Source of the DNA: Albula goreensis
Taxonomy: Eukaryota; Chordata; Actinopteri; Albuliformes; Albulidae
DNA: 64,000 nucleotides
Direction: 5' to 3'
Assembly (NCBI GenBank): GCA_022829145.1
Contig: CM040743.1
Coordinates: 29,935,646 to 29,999,645, forward strand
Made by a program: the position numbers and the translations under genes. The notes beneath the pieces are model-generated. The model was not told where the DNA came from and did not search any database. It saw nothing but the letters and a program-made list of their open reading frames with translations. Shown one piece after another: positions 50,401 to 63,900 of this stretch; position 1 is the first letter of the stretch; each line of letters begins with the position of its first letter.

Positions 50401-52257
50401 GTTCACCATGAAAGGGTATGAATTACCAGAAACTTCAGTCCTTTCTCAGGGGGACAAACCCGACCCTCAGCATCATAGCTGACATGGTTCCTGAAGAATA
50501 AGCTCTCCTGAAATTAGGTGACAGGTCTACAGATGGAGACAATGACATATCTTTCCAGTGTAGTGATAGGGACCTGATGCCCAAGGACCAGACTCGTTCA
50601 AGCAATACCAGTGGTGAAGGCTAAGACAGTACCTAACCCCTCTCTGATGATCATCATGAAGGTGAGGGTTGATGAAAGTGGAGCTCCCCCTGGCCCATTC
50701 CCCCTCCAGTCCCTGTTCACCAGATGGTGATCCTAGTCTACATGAGTAAGACTCTATGGCTATAACTCTGGTATTTGCAGCTCTCAAAAGGCAAACCCTT
50801 CTCTTCAAGTTGCTTATTTGGAAGAAAGGCTAGTAGAATCTGCATATATTAGGAGTTCCACAGCTCCAGCATTCACTTGTCAGTGATCTCATCATCCCCA
50901 TAGAAAGGTGGAATGATAGGAAGCCTAAAGGCCTCAGTATACTTCAAGTGAACTCAGTTTACCAGAGTAAAAATATCACAAGCAAAGTGTTTAATGAAAG
51001 CGCAGTCCAGCATGTTTGAATTCTCCATTCTGCATTGGTGATTGTACTAGGGTCTGGACAAATTATGGGCTGGAGAATGTTTTCCCTGAGGCATCAGCAC
51101 AGCAGCACTTTGCTCCCCTAAACTGAAAAGCTCCCCCTCCTGGATGTTCCTGTGTACCTTAACGGCCTCTGTCAAAAGTTCAAGGCTGCAGAAACATGTT
51201 CCGCTTGCCCATTATGTCACCGCAGCATGCCAGAGCCAACACTTCAGTGTTAAAGGCCATCCTCTTCCTCCCTCTCTATTGTGGTGCTCATCTCATGATT
51301 CCTCAGGGAAGGAAAGGAAGCCAGCATCTACAGTGGAAAGGCTTAGGAGAAGTCTTTCATGTCCTGATTCACTTTGGAAGGGTGCTGAAGAACAGCTCTG
51401 TTCAAGTGGATTGGAGCTCTGAGCAGGTTTGCTACAAACCTCTGTTATCACTGGGACCTACTCGAAGGTGATTATGGCATCCACTGTCACAAAGCTGGCT
51501 CCCACACATATTGCACACATACCTACCCTCCATTCTGCCACTGTGGCAGTTTGAAGTGTTCAGTGGCCCATCTAATAGGTTTATTTCCCTTGGGGTCATG
51601 GAGCACATTTAAGTGAAGCACTCTGCTTATTCATGCCATTGAAAACAAAATCCACCATGCACGATTATTTCAAAAAATAATACTTGTTTGCAAAAGCTGA
51701 CTTTGCCCCACCCACAATCTATGGCCAAGACTCTGCAGGAGACAGACAAGTCTGTAGAACAGTTGAAAGTGCTTTTAACCACGTCAGCATTCAATGTCAG
51801 TGCATGGAACTCAAAATTCACTCTAACACTGTCACTCAGTATAGTTTTCAGAACAGGTTATGCTTTGCAGTTTGTGACCCCCTCCTTCTCACTTTCCCGT
51901 AGTGAAAATGTAGTTTATAAGGGTGCCAAATTAAAATTAGTGTGTCAGTCACTTTATTTCATCTTGGCACAAAAGAACATGGCATGCGACCAGTGACTCA
52001 TGTCATATAATAGAATCTATGTTTTCACATGCCAACACAGAAGCAATAAGCACAGAATGAATAAACTTACATTAATAATGTCACATTTGTTGATTTAATA
52101 GAATACTAATTTTTGTTGAGATCGTAGAGCATACTGCATTGTATCAGAAAAGCATTTAGGTTTTGGCGTATTTGCATTGTAAGTCCAGTGAGTATCTTCA
52201 GCCCCAAGCCAGTGGTTGGTAGCTTTATTTTAGCAGATTGATTCCTAGCTAGACCTA
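38443..52257. other. Gene desert, part 3
   Basis: No confirmed gene. Weak leads are a block at about 40,430-40,520, a short open segment with a GGDFNAT motif at about 45,150-45,260, and a GC-moderate block at 50,500-51,500. TA-rich low complexity lies at about 46,900-46,935. None reaches the level of a feature. Confidence 0.5.
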
Positions 52258-52860
52258 GGCCCTTTCACACATGCACTGCAATCCTGAACTTTACTGGATA
52301 ATTCCTGGAGGAGCTGTATGCGTGAACGCAAATGTCCGAATCATTCGCATCAGGCATTATGTGGACTTTAACTGGCAAGCTCCCAAGTGCAAAGTCCAGG
52401 TAATGTCCAGTTGAGCCCATGTGTGAATAGAGCAGGTAATTTTTACGAAGAATTCACAGCGAGCGAGTGGGCGTGTTGATGATGTTTCTATCATGAGATT
52501 GGTGCAAAACCGGAAGAATACAAGCATCCGAGGGTAGCCGCTTCATACTCTTTTCTGCTTGCCTGTATATTGCTTTCTACTCTTTCTTTGATATTGCGGA
52601 TACATCCAGATACATGTAGTATTGATATCAATGCAAAAACAATCATCATTATGGATGAGTTGGTAGCCTCGTCCGCTGTCTTTGATGTGCTGTAAACAAA
52701 ACACTGCAATTTCCGCAGCGTACTTGTTGCATCATGTCTTGCCTCCTGCACGCTCTACCCAGGCACCACCCCTCGCCGAAACCAAATGTAATGTTTCCAG
52801 TAGGTGTGAACGCATCTCACACAAAAATGTCCAGCTCTGTGCTACATGTGTGAAAGGACC
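52258..52860. mobile_element. 603-bp non-autonomous DNA transposon with terminal inverted repeats
   Basis: The left end GGCCCTTTCACACATG (52,258-52,273) matches the reverse complement of the right end (52,845-52,860) at 15 of 16 positions, and the next outer base pairs too. The interior is richer in GC and CpG than its AT-rich surroundings and has no transposase. The CCTTTCACAC terminus resembles fish PIF/Harbinger-like elements, but no target duplication is clear enough to decide the superfamily. A 4-bp or shorter duplication may have decayed. Confidence 0.82.
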
Positions 52861-55800
52861 TGATTTATATTTATATATATAATTAAAGTATACTGGTATT
52901 ATAAAAGTATTATAAAAATACTTGTCTCCCTTCTAAAATCAGTTCCCTTTTAGGAAATTAATTGCTGAATTTTTTTCTGTTTTTCACCTGGTTTGACCGG
53001 TCAGCATCAGGGAGCAACACAGAAGCAGGAATGTAGAGTTGATCCCAAAATAGTCAATCTTGATTTCATCTGAGTCCATTCTGTGATTAACTCTACGCAC
53101 AGTACTGACCAGAACTGAAGTTCATAAGCTGTTGGCTGTCAGTATAACAGTGAGGGGATGATCAGACATATACTTACAGATTGAAATGCATACAAGTATT
53201 TGTATGGTTGTTTGAATTCAGAACTGAGAACACAAGGTGCATAGGTGCAAGGCTGATTAATGACATGCTATGTGTCACTGATATGTTTGTGCTTGCCAAT
53301 TCAAAATGTTACATTATAATGGAAATTGATAGTATTTCTATGGACTTTTTGGGCAAAACGTGATTAACTGGATAGTTATGACAAGTGTAGTGGGTTTGCA
53401 CATTTTTAAAAATCCAGCTTTTTCACTGCTTCCAATTGTAGCCCCACCTACAGGAAAGTATGTTTGAGCAGTACTTCTAACAGCTAATTTTTAGCAAAGC
53501 AAAATTGAGTAGCTTAATAACGCTTTGGAATGAAAAGTTCTCAAGGTTTACATCTGATAAGTCAACAAGCTCCATCATACATAATATGAACAGAAGTTCT
53601 TTTCTCTTGGAGTAGCAAGGAATGACATCTCCATTGTTGCATTTTCAGTATTTGCAACATCAAGACTTGCTGACAGTCAGCCATGATGAGGTGCTGGCTA
53701 CATCGTCTGCTGTTAATGTATTTATTTAGCAGTGTGTTGTGCTATATCATGGAGCTGGATTTGGATTGCAGATAAGAACTGTTTGCACTGTGTAATATCC
53801 CATTGGAGTAAGTGGTGGAATATAAGTCCATGGGACCTGATGGCCTTATCATTTTAAAAAGAGGACACATAACAGAATACTTTCACCCCTGGCTATTGAA
53901 GTAGAAAAAGCATTTCAGACTACACACGAGTCACAAGGATGCCAAAAACCAAAAGATGGCCTCTTTGTGACAAGCGATTCATCCATCCATCTAGCTAGCT
54001 ACCTGTTTAACAGCTAAGACGTATACATATATTTTTCTATTAAGTTCAAATTAGATGCTATCAGTATGCTTGTTTTGTATTCTTAAGATAATTTCAGTTC
54101 TCCTAGTCATTCTTTATCATATTGATCACCTGATTTAAAATTTTATCTTGAAGCCCTGAACATCTAGCTATATGAGCTCTGGTGTTTTTAATATAGGTCG
54201 AATGAGGTGTACTTGTAAGCAGAAAACACTATTGTTAGAGACACCAATCTTCAACAACAGCCTGTCTCCAGTAAGCTTACTTGTGTTGGAAGGAATTAAA
54301 TGTTGGGCTGCTAATTGAGCTTTCACGCTACTCAGATTTGCAAAACCACTCTTAGAATAATTTAAAGTTAACTCATGTCAACAGGAGGGAACCTTAATAC
54401 TCACATATTCAAACACACATACACCAGTACAAACAATATGAGCAAATCTGAGTTTCTGAATTTCCACTAATTCTCATGTATAACATAAATGACGTATTGC
54501 AATAGGCAACAACCCTTAATATTTTATTTTATTTCAGTATTACTGTCTGCGGACACATATACTGGATCAAAAGAGTAAGGTAAGATGGTATGGTCAAAAA
54601 CTATATGGTTTCACAAGATTCTCCTTTACCTGTCACTCTATACATAGGGACTCTTATACTATCCACTTTTACACATAATAATACCCAGTTAAGATAAAGA
54701 TACCTTATACTAAATGAACTTCAAAAAATATTTGTATACTGTTTTTTAATGGCCAGCAAGTCTTAGCAGGCTCTGCACAAATCCACAAACTCTTTTAATG
54801 GATAAATTCATATAAAAACAAGAATATTATCAGCCCAACTAGATGATGTCTAAAGTGGCATCTAAAAACTAACCCTACAGCTAAGAAGCTGTACAGTATT
54901 CTCTTTCAAATCATAGAGGTCACAATTTAACTGTGTTCCTGAATTCAGCTAATCCACTTTTGGACATTGAAAGATTGATCACTGAAAGAACAAACCTCAC
55001 TAACATAAGCTGAATGACGGTGATGTACTCATCTATCTTCCTCTCATTAAATTATTGTTGGATTAAGGTAGCAATCAATTACTGCTTATTTATTCAAATA
55101 TCAGAATTGTCAAGACAATGAAGTTTTTAGAATTTAAGTGATATTTGCTTTCCATTTGATCATTTTTCAATTGAAACACATGTAAGCTGTCATCAGCAAA
55201 ATTTTAACTTACTGGTCAAAGTGTCTGTTTAACTTTGTAACCAGAGGGTTTCAAAGTTTAGTTACTGTACCAATTTAAGTGTTTGAGAGGTTACCAGTAC
55301 TGCTCTTACTGTCAAACCTGAAATCGATATAATTAATAGCAGACAGGACATATCACTGAAATGTTGTTGTCATGTGCTAATGAGCAGTGGGGAAGTTGTA
55401 TCGTAATCAGATAAACAAAATATTTGTTATCCATTTTACCCTCTTGACTGTGAAATTAATTTGTTGTAATGCCAAGAAATATACAGCAATATACAATGTA
55501 CAGCACACACTGAGTTAATCACTGTTAATAAGGAGGACTGCATTCACTAACAAAGATGTGATGAAAATCTTTTTCTTTTTTTTAATTCTGAGCTCAACTG
55601 GCATGATTAACTTTATTTAATTTGAACTTAATCCTTAACATGTGAAACTGCTTATCATATTTTAATTATTTTCAATATTTACTTTCCAAACGTATGAGTC
55701 GTGTATCTTAAACTCAAGTGTGTATGAGGAAATTATAATAGTAATACTCAATACACTACTTTTATGGAATTCATAATACATTCCTCATATTTCCTAAACA

Positions 55801-56609
55801 ATGGGATAGTCTCTTTAGTTTACTTACATCAAAATGCAACAAAATCCATAAAAGCTTTTAAACTTACCATGGAGTGACCCATTGTAATAGTTTAAAAAAT
55901 GTAATCAAAACTTTTCCACAATTATGAACTGTACCTTTTAAATTTGAACCCTAGTCTGACATGTGCAATGTTTTACCGACCCTCTTCTGTTTAGCTTTTT
56001 CCACCAACCCACGGCTATTGACTGTATATTTAAGTTGCAGCAATATGACTATAGCAACACTACACAGATTAAATATCTGAATATATTCTAAAAACAGTAA
56101 AATAGAAATACAAGTAAAAGAGAAAATACAAGTGTAAACATTTTATGGACATTCCCAGTAAATATATTGAAGTTAACAGAATTTGTGATAAGGTATTAAA
56201 TCTTGATCATATTGTTGCAGTTGAATATTATGTGCTACACTTTTTCTTTTTCTGGATGTAATATGATTTTTATATTTTTATCCTGGTTATTTTGTGCATT
56301 TATTTGATGTCTTTATAGCATTTCATGTCTTACTACAGATCCTTACATGTAGTAATCAGAACAGATGCTTCTTATGCACTATTCCATGATTGTCGCCATT
56401 TATAAAACAACATGCTTTTATCATTTGATAAGCGCTTATACTGTGCATATATATTGTAATTATTGTTGAGTAGAAACTGGGAAAGAACAACATGCATGTG
56501 AGAGATGATGTGTTAGTGTCTCTTCTTCATCTACATACACATGACAACTTGCTCATCAAGACATTTAGAATTATACTTTTAAATAAGGCATTAAACAAAG
56601 TGACGATCA
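52861..56609. other. Gene desert, part 4
   Basis: AT-rich. It contains a possible 42-base micro-exon (54,538-54,579, listed separately). Nothing else is recognised. Confidence 0.5.
54538..54579 (+). other. Possible 42-base micro-exon
   Basis: A T-rich tract and TTTCAG (ends 54,537) precede 42 bases that end at overlapping donors GTAAGG (54,575) and GTAAGA (54,580). One frame is open (YYCLRTHILDQKSK). Splice-like words are frequent by chance in AT-rich DNA, so support is weak. Confidence 0.15.
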
Positions 56610-57160
56610 ACTGCCAAACCTTTAACAATGGTGTCCCCTGCACCGACGCTACCAGCCCCCAAAAGCCTATATGTGTCAAAGAGAAGCTCCCCAAAATACA
56701 TTATTGCACATTGTGTTCACACATCGGTCTCAGGGGATATGAACACAACCTGGAGACAAGCTTGTTTCAGTGGCCCCCAATGTCAGCTGGTAATGGAGGT
56801 GCTAGCGTCTCTAAGAGGCCCCTTATGTATATCAGTTATTCTGAAGACAGGGCCAGAGGGCCCCCCAGGCTCCACCCAGAAGTGTGGCTGCCTTTGTCAT
56901 TGTAATCTGCCCCTGTTTGCTAAACGCTTCCACTGTTTACTTTTTGCTAGGGGGCTTGTATTTACAGAAGTCAGCAGGGCGCTTGGTGACATCACCATGG
57001 CTGGGCTATTGTAAGCTGCATTTGTAGTGTCTTGAGGCCCTTTTCTCTCTTTTTCTCTCCTCTCTGGGCCTGTCTAATGCATGAGCTAGCTCAGGAGGGT
57101 TGCATGGCCTGCAGGGAGGAATTACACCTAATTACTCAAATAATTGCTAGGCTGCTGCCT
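56610..57160. promoter_or_regulatory. Candidate developmental enhancer island
   Basis: A 550-base block with clearly higher GC and sequence complexity than the desert on both sides. It has clustered factor-like sites: adjacent SOX-type words CCTTTGTC and CATTGT (56,891-56,903) and a homeodomain cluster with TAATTA and AATAATTG (57,119-57,146). Overlapping open frames on the + strand (56,492-56,905 and 56,628-57,014) have no recognised family and no splice or start support. Function is inferred from composition and motifs only. Confidence 0.35.
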
Positions 57161-57429
57161 TCCTTAGTCACCAAAAATCATTTCCAGGTCCCTGGCTTTT
57201 ATAGATAGTCTTCTCCAGACATTAGCATAAAAAGTCCTCTAATGAAAGATGTTTCATTCACAAAATACTTATAATAATAAGTATAAAGGGCAAACAGGAA
57301 CATGGGGAAAAAAGAAAAATTAACAGACAGGCCTTTCATTACGTATATTTTGGTTGTTGTTGCCGTAGCGATAAAGTCGCGGACATTGAAACTCGTCTGT
57401 TGGGCCATTGTTATCATCCCTGGCCATCT

Positions 57430-57930
57430 GCTGCTGAAGACTGATATTCCATCTCATTTGCATGATGACTGATATACGGGAGGCTCGGAAGGGCATATGC
57501 CCAAGCAATCACGTTATGACAATGCAAGTGAAAGTTTCTGAAGCACAATGTAGACACAAAAATAGAGAGAAAAAAAGAAATAGAAATCCCTGTGTGAGAG
57601 GATGCAAACATGTACATCTGTCTTCATGTGCGCCTGTTTGTATTTTTTTTTTTTTTTTTGCGGATGTGGGAGTGGAAAGGAACAGGAGGGTGGAGGGGGA
57701 TGAGGGGTGTGTGTGGGGGGGCACACTGTTGATGTGCAAATGTGCATCATATTGAAGAGCTCTGAATGGGGAGGTGTGACGTAAAAAGGGACCCGAACGC
57801 AGGTGCTTATCTCCAGGCTGTCAAAGGCACAGTATGTCATATTCCTGGGGACTACCTTTCAAAGCCACAGCTCCAGCGCAGGCGGCGAGACACTGCAGGG
57901 AAATCAAACTTTCAGGATCAGAGAAGTAGG
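57430..57930. promoter_or_regulatory. Second candidate regulatory island with octamer site
   Basis: It starts with a POU octamer ATTTGCAT (57,456-57,463), includes the T-run/G-run pair described separately, and ends in a GC-rich segment (57,770-57,930) containing a TGACGTAA CRE-like word (57,777-57,784). No protein-coding signature. Confidence 0.3.
57643..57721 (+). repeat. T17 tract followed by G-quadruplex-type repeat
   Basis: Seventeen T (57,643-57,659) are followed by four G-tracts at 57,688-57,690, 57,695-57,699, 57,704-57,707 and 57,715-57,721, which fit a quadruplex pattern on the + strand. Confidence 0.6.
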
Positions 57931-60900
57931 TTTGTGTTCAAGTTCTTTTTTATTATTGCAGCCATGGTCAAGATTGGGCTCAGAGATTATGCATTTTTAC
58001 TGCCCGTTTTTTCTTTTTCTTTTTAATTCCAACTCCATGTTTAATTTCTGCTGTTCAGATCAAAGCTTCAAAAATATACTAGGCCTTAAATGCTTTACTG
58101 TTTGAAATGGCTTGTCATTTTGCTTATCTTTGAGGTCATTAAAGCTCCCAAAACAATACATTTAGCTCATTTAAAAATTTTATACATTTTATATTTTAAA
58201 ATTTTATATAGCCTAGCTGTTTATTTTCTCAATATTTATTTTTATAAATAGTTTTGTAAATATGGAAAGATATACATAATTGCACCTCATTTGATATACA
58301 CATTTTATTGTCATTGTGATTTAATAATTACAGTTTTGTAAAAAAAAATGATGATGGGCCTTCATTTTGTTGAAAATTGCATGGACACAAAGTTATTGCA
58401 ATCTTACATTTAAAAAATAGTACTTTATACCTTTTTGAGCTTTTCATGCGGTAATGTTGCCTCTGTCTTTGGTGGAAAAATATTGGAGCTTCAATTTGGG
58501 TTTCAGACAGTTAGTGAGGAGATTACATGGCTCAAACTGGCTTTAAAGAAGCATGACCTATTTTTGATCATCCAGATAGCATTTGATGCTGTCTACCTAA
58601 ATTAAACTCACATCACTTATGAAGAGTATAAGCTAGTCTTAGAAGAACACATGTTAGTATTGTGTATGGAGACAAAGCCGGGCTAGATTGTGTGGTGCTT
58701 TTATGGTGACAGCTGTAAACACAGGGGAGTGCAGCCCTCGTGCTTTCAAACTTTGAATTTGGCTCTCATGTTTTATTTGTTAAGTCATTCACTGTTGAAT
58801 TTTGTATCATTTTGATTTGACTTCAGGATACTTCCTCCAAACTACAGACTAGGCCTAGTCCACATAGATGCTGATTATGCTTCCTCTGTTTTGTTTTCTT
58901 TTTCTTGTTTTATGGATTTTATGTGGAGTCTTATCCTTAGAGGTTCTGTTGCGAGACTTTATTATGTGGTGGTTGTTTGCATTCTAATTGATGGCAGATA
59001 AATGGTGTTCTTAAACATTTGTTCAGCCAAAGTTCAGCCCCAGCTATAAATGAAAAGTGACTGGTGCTGAGTAACAGCACAGTTTGTCAGATAAATAAGC
59101 CTAACTCTCGAATACTGCTAAGCAACGTAGCGCTCGTTCCAAAATCAAATGGATTTTAGAGTCACATGTATAAAATGGGAAATGACAGTGACACACACAG
59201 GAATATTGCTCTTGAATAATAGCCTTTTTGTCAAAATCATTTAGTTTCTCTCTCTGAACGATTTTGATTTTCAGGGGAAATGTTAAATTAAGTTAAATGT
59301 TGCTCCTAATGCAAATTTTACAATAAAGAGTGAGTTGGAATATTGGGTTGTTTGATGGTCTTACTGTGTAACAGAAGGGACAGCTGGTTGACATCAAAAA
59401 GGTGAAAGGCAGTACTTAACAAAATAACACAAACAGCTTACAAGCACATTCTTATTTCTGGTCTTTGAAACAAGCCGAGTTACACATTAAAAATGTTGTA
59501 AGACAAACAGTGTTATAATTGGATTTTAGTAATAACACCCTGAAGTTAGTTCTCTTCAGGGTTTTCTCAGAAAGATGTAGTTATTAGCATGCTGTACAAA
59601 CAGCAGTGACATTGCCTCTTTCAGTCCTTGCTTCACACATTCAAAACATTTTAGCAACCTCTTAGTATTGGAATACATTTCCTACTTATATGTGATTGTG
59701 TGTGAATTTGAAACTAAGGAAAAGTGTGTCGCGGGACAAAGTCAGTGATCCAAGAGATTTGTGTTCAAATGAACAACTTCCTGACTTTTCCAAACTTAAG
59801 GCCAGTTGTAAGTTCTTAATGAACTAGATGTGAATTTCCTTTGCAAAGTTTTGCAAAGGAAAGTTTTGATTTTGAGGTTTTTATTGTTGTTGTTTTTTTC
59901 TTGCACATTGATAAGGTCCCTTGAATCTTGTGAACAGGAAAGCTCATGGAAGCATAACTGGGTCATGTGGCCATGCAGAAGGACCATGTAAAGGCAAATT
60001 TTAAAATCCTTTAGAGCAAGTATTTCTACATATATGACATACTGAACGTGAAATGGTGACCATGTTAGAACATCATTTTTACCAGTGGGATTTTTTGTCT
60101 TAAATAAATTGGTACTAAAAGGTTCCTATTTAGATACAGATATGTTTAGTAATTTCAAAAATAGACTGTACTTGATTTATGAAAAGATTGATTCATAGAC
60201 ACTGGATGGAACAGTCCAGTCTTCACTGTTCCCATATGGTTGCATATATCCATGAGACGGACTGCTTCGTTGCCAAACATGCTCATGAAACGATTCAAGT
60301 TCTGTCCTGTGACAGAAAAATTGGCTGGTCCAACAGTAATTTTTATGCATGCTTTATTTTGCTTGAGTCTTTTCTTTGTATATTTTCTGTATTTCTAAAT
60401 TGTGACCCACCACACTGGAACCCAAATGCTATGTTGAGCAAGTCAAGAAGAATAATGGGTAGTATAGTGACTGTGCAAGAAGAGAACATCTGCACAGAGA
60501 CACAGCAGCAGTACTGTCACTCACTCCAAGTACGTAAATTGATTTCTGAGTAAATTTGCCTTCTCAGGTATACTCAGTAATTAGTCAAATCTAAATGCTA
60601 GCTGTAAGGGGAGACCTAAGCAGAGAGTTAACAGTAATGAAAATCTGTAATGAAGCAGGGGAATTATCCATTCTTTTGATGCTCTCGCAGTAGCACAGAA
60701 GGATCAGAAAGCTGACAGATTTATCAGCTATTGCACTGATGAGCAAATAGAGACCTCTTTCCTTCTCTCTCTCAACCCTCCATTTTCCTCCTCCCTTTCA
60801 TTTGGTTCTTTAAACCTCCAGACATAGAAATGCTAATGCCCCACACAACATGGTAATATCACCTCTCTTCACTTCTCCCCCAGTTTGGAAACTAAAAGCT

Positions 60901-63900
60901 GTCGGCGTAGTTCATGTTGCGGACTGTCTGTGAGTGCAGTGCTACAGGTACATGGTGAAGCTAACATGTAACATAAAACCTGTATTTAATGTTTCAGAGG
61001 TGACACCTGTGCATGGTCTCAACTGATAGGTGGTAAATTGGTGAAGATACATGTATTTAAAAGACTGTGTATTGTTATGGCCAACGCTTGTTAATTTAAT
61101 TATTCATCCTTCACTAATCACGGCCATGCTGAACTTATGATTGCGGCCAAGATCTTATAAAATTGTGGTGTTTCTGGTTTTGAACCTGCAGTGGTCCAAG
61201 TCTTCAATAGGATGGAATAGATAATACTGAGTACAAAAACCGAAGACCTCATGTTTCCAGCGCAGCCACTGTACAACATTGCACAGAAACAAAAGACAAA
61301 AGACACATAATTTACATCATAATCACATCAAGCTTTAAAAGAGCCATTGAAATACAAGCAACTCTGCAGTTTCTCCTAATGGGTCCAGCAGTGCTGGGGC
61401 TTCAAACATCTGAGGAAGCGTGTTAAAACTGTGACTGTGCCGGGGTCTGCCTGCACTGCTCGTCGTGTTACCTGAGCTGTGGCACAAACTTCACTCAGCT
61501 AATCCAGGAAAATGAGTTCTATGGATTGAATTCAACAAGGTTTCAGAAATGGTTCCATCTGCTGCAGAGCAGCTGGTGAAAGGATCAAAGTAATTAATTA
61601 CTTAATTTCTCAAAAAGTATTCCAGCAAAAAAATAGCTTTTAATATGGGCTCGGGAAATCAATTTTAAATCCTAATTCTACAGCACATATAAGCAGTGTT
61701 TGAAACAATGCTGCTTTTTATTGTGAATTTTCTTTTTTTTGCTGTTTTAACTCCAATGAATGTAGTTACTGTTAATTTATCATTTATGCAGCAGGAGTTA
61801 CAGACTGCATGTAGTGCTGTTGATCTCCTGAATAATTACATTGTTCTCTAAAACAACTATTAAATAGTTTTTTGCATTCATACCAAGTGGCAACCTTGAG
61901 TATGGAGGAGGAAATAAAGTGTAGAGCTGAAATTAAATACGGCAATAGCAATGCTATATCACTAGCAGAGAAGTACTTTGCAAGTTTAATGATGGAGAGA
62001 TCACCATATGACTTGGTCGTTTGGTGGTTTGGTAGTCATTGAGCATAATGTATAAACTGTGGCAGCGCACTTCCTGGTTTTCATGTTGTATTAGGTGGTG
62101 TTCTAGCTTCCTGAGGCTTATGTGTTAACGAAAAACTGAAAAAGAAAGTGTAAAGACAAACCGTTTACAACAACTGATTATTCTTGCATAAAATTACCTT
62201 TTGTCTGCATCGAGAATTCTTAAGTACAGCACAGAGATTCCAAATGTTCCCCGAAAGTGTCTCTCATCTGTCATAATAGTCCTTACCATTTTATAATCCA
62301 AACCATAGTATCACTGTATGGCTTAGTAATGACATGTCTGTTTTAATGTTCCATTTCTGAGGTTGGTTTTCACATGGTGGGTTGTTTATATTTTAACTGT
62401 TGAAATGAGAAGTTAATTGTCATTGTATTTGAACCAACTACTATTTATGTGCGATGCAGAACACACTGACCACATATGTGCTCTGCAATGCCAAGCAATA
62501 CATGAAAAAAGCAATTCTGTCTTTAAAAGTGTGTCATACAGGTATCAACCTTCTTATAAACCTTTTTTAATATAATGTGTATAATTTATTTACCTCTGTG
62601 ATGTACAAAACATTTCACTGAATATATTTGTATACTACAGCTTCACACTGTGAATTACATGTAGGCCCACAGCTCAAAAAAAAGAGCAGTAATCTTTTAA
62701 AAATATCACAGCAGCACAGTGTATAAGTTTTATTTCTCTGACATCCAGGAGCTGTAAGCTTTGTTTCTAATTAAAATGACATGGTGTTTTCTTTTTTTTC
62801 TTTCTTTTTTTTTTAGAATATATTCTAGCATTTACCTTAATTGTAATGTTACCTCATTGGCGGCGGTTTTGTTTGTTGGACTAACTATAAAGGATCGGCT
62901 TGTACCCTTGTGGGTTGGGGAAGAATTAGGATTTATGAATTTATTTCCTCTGTTGTATTGTTTAAACAGCTTTGGTTTAGTTTTGATCCCTTCCACTTGC
63001 CTTTGAGGCTGTTCCACCGTGTCAGCTGTTGACTGATAGTAAGAGAACTGCCTCACAGTATGAATGAAAGAAAACTAGCGGTTGGTAAACACTGATAAGG
63101 GATAAATAGAAAGCGGTCAGGCAGAGATAGTTCAGTGGGAGCCCAGATTGTGTGCGGTCTGTTAAAATGAGATTCTGAGCCTGTCCTTTTCTATTCTCCC
63201 TTTCCCCCTGTATTGCGTTTGTCTGGAAAATCTCCAGTGACCTCGCACAGTAGTCCCAGACTGCTGTATTCTTTTTTGTGTTTTGTTTTGTTTTCTAACA
63301 AGGGTCAAGTTGGCCAATAGACATGTCCCTGATGCTTACGGACAGCTGTCATAGCTGCAAGTACTTACAATAATTCATTTTGCATGGAATTAAAGGACTC
63401 TACCATAAACATAGCACCGGGGGAAAAGAGGAAAGAGACAAAAAATGTGTCCAACATTATTATAAAATGTTCAGCCTTTATATTCCTGTAATACTTACTC
63501 TTCCGCAGTTTTGTCTAAATGTTCTTCTTACTGGTTACGTTTGTGACATGAAAGATTATAATCATTATATTCAATAAACAATAGTGCTATATTTGTGTCA
63601 GCTTTGAAAATGCACTGAAATTTCAAAATAATTCTTCATAATTAATATTGATTTGGCTTATTAAATTGAGAAATTGGACATTTAATTTGTATGGTGAACA
63701 GATGTGATAAAGGAACGCTTTTCTGTGCATATGTATCCGTGTTTATTTAGTATTTTCTGTGATTTTGCCCGGTTATATTAGTTGCCATAAAGAGGTAGAC
63801 AGTCTAATGAAACTTTAAATGCTATTGACATCTTTATAAATTGTAATCATTATTTTATCAATATCTCATCACACCTATTATTTCTGTCTATAAAATAAAG

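Noticed and set aside
50500-51480. GC-moderate block with several overlapping frames, considered as a processed pseudogene
   Set aside because: No protein family recognised and no poly(A) tail or target duplication visible.
60179-60553. 124-residue open frame on the + strand
   Set aside because: No recognised domain, composition typical of translated AT-rich non-coding DNA, no splice context. A frame of this length is expected by chance in 64 kb.
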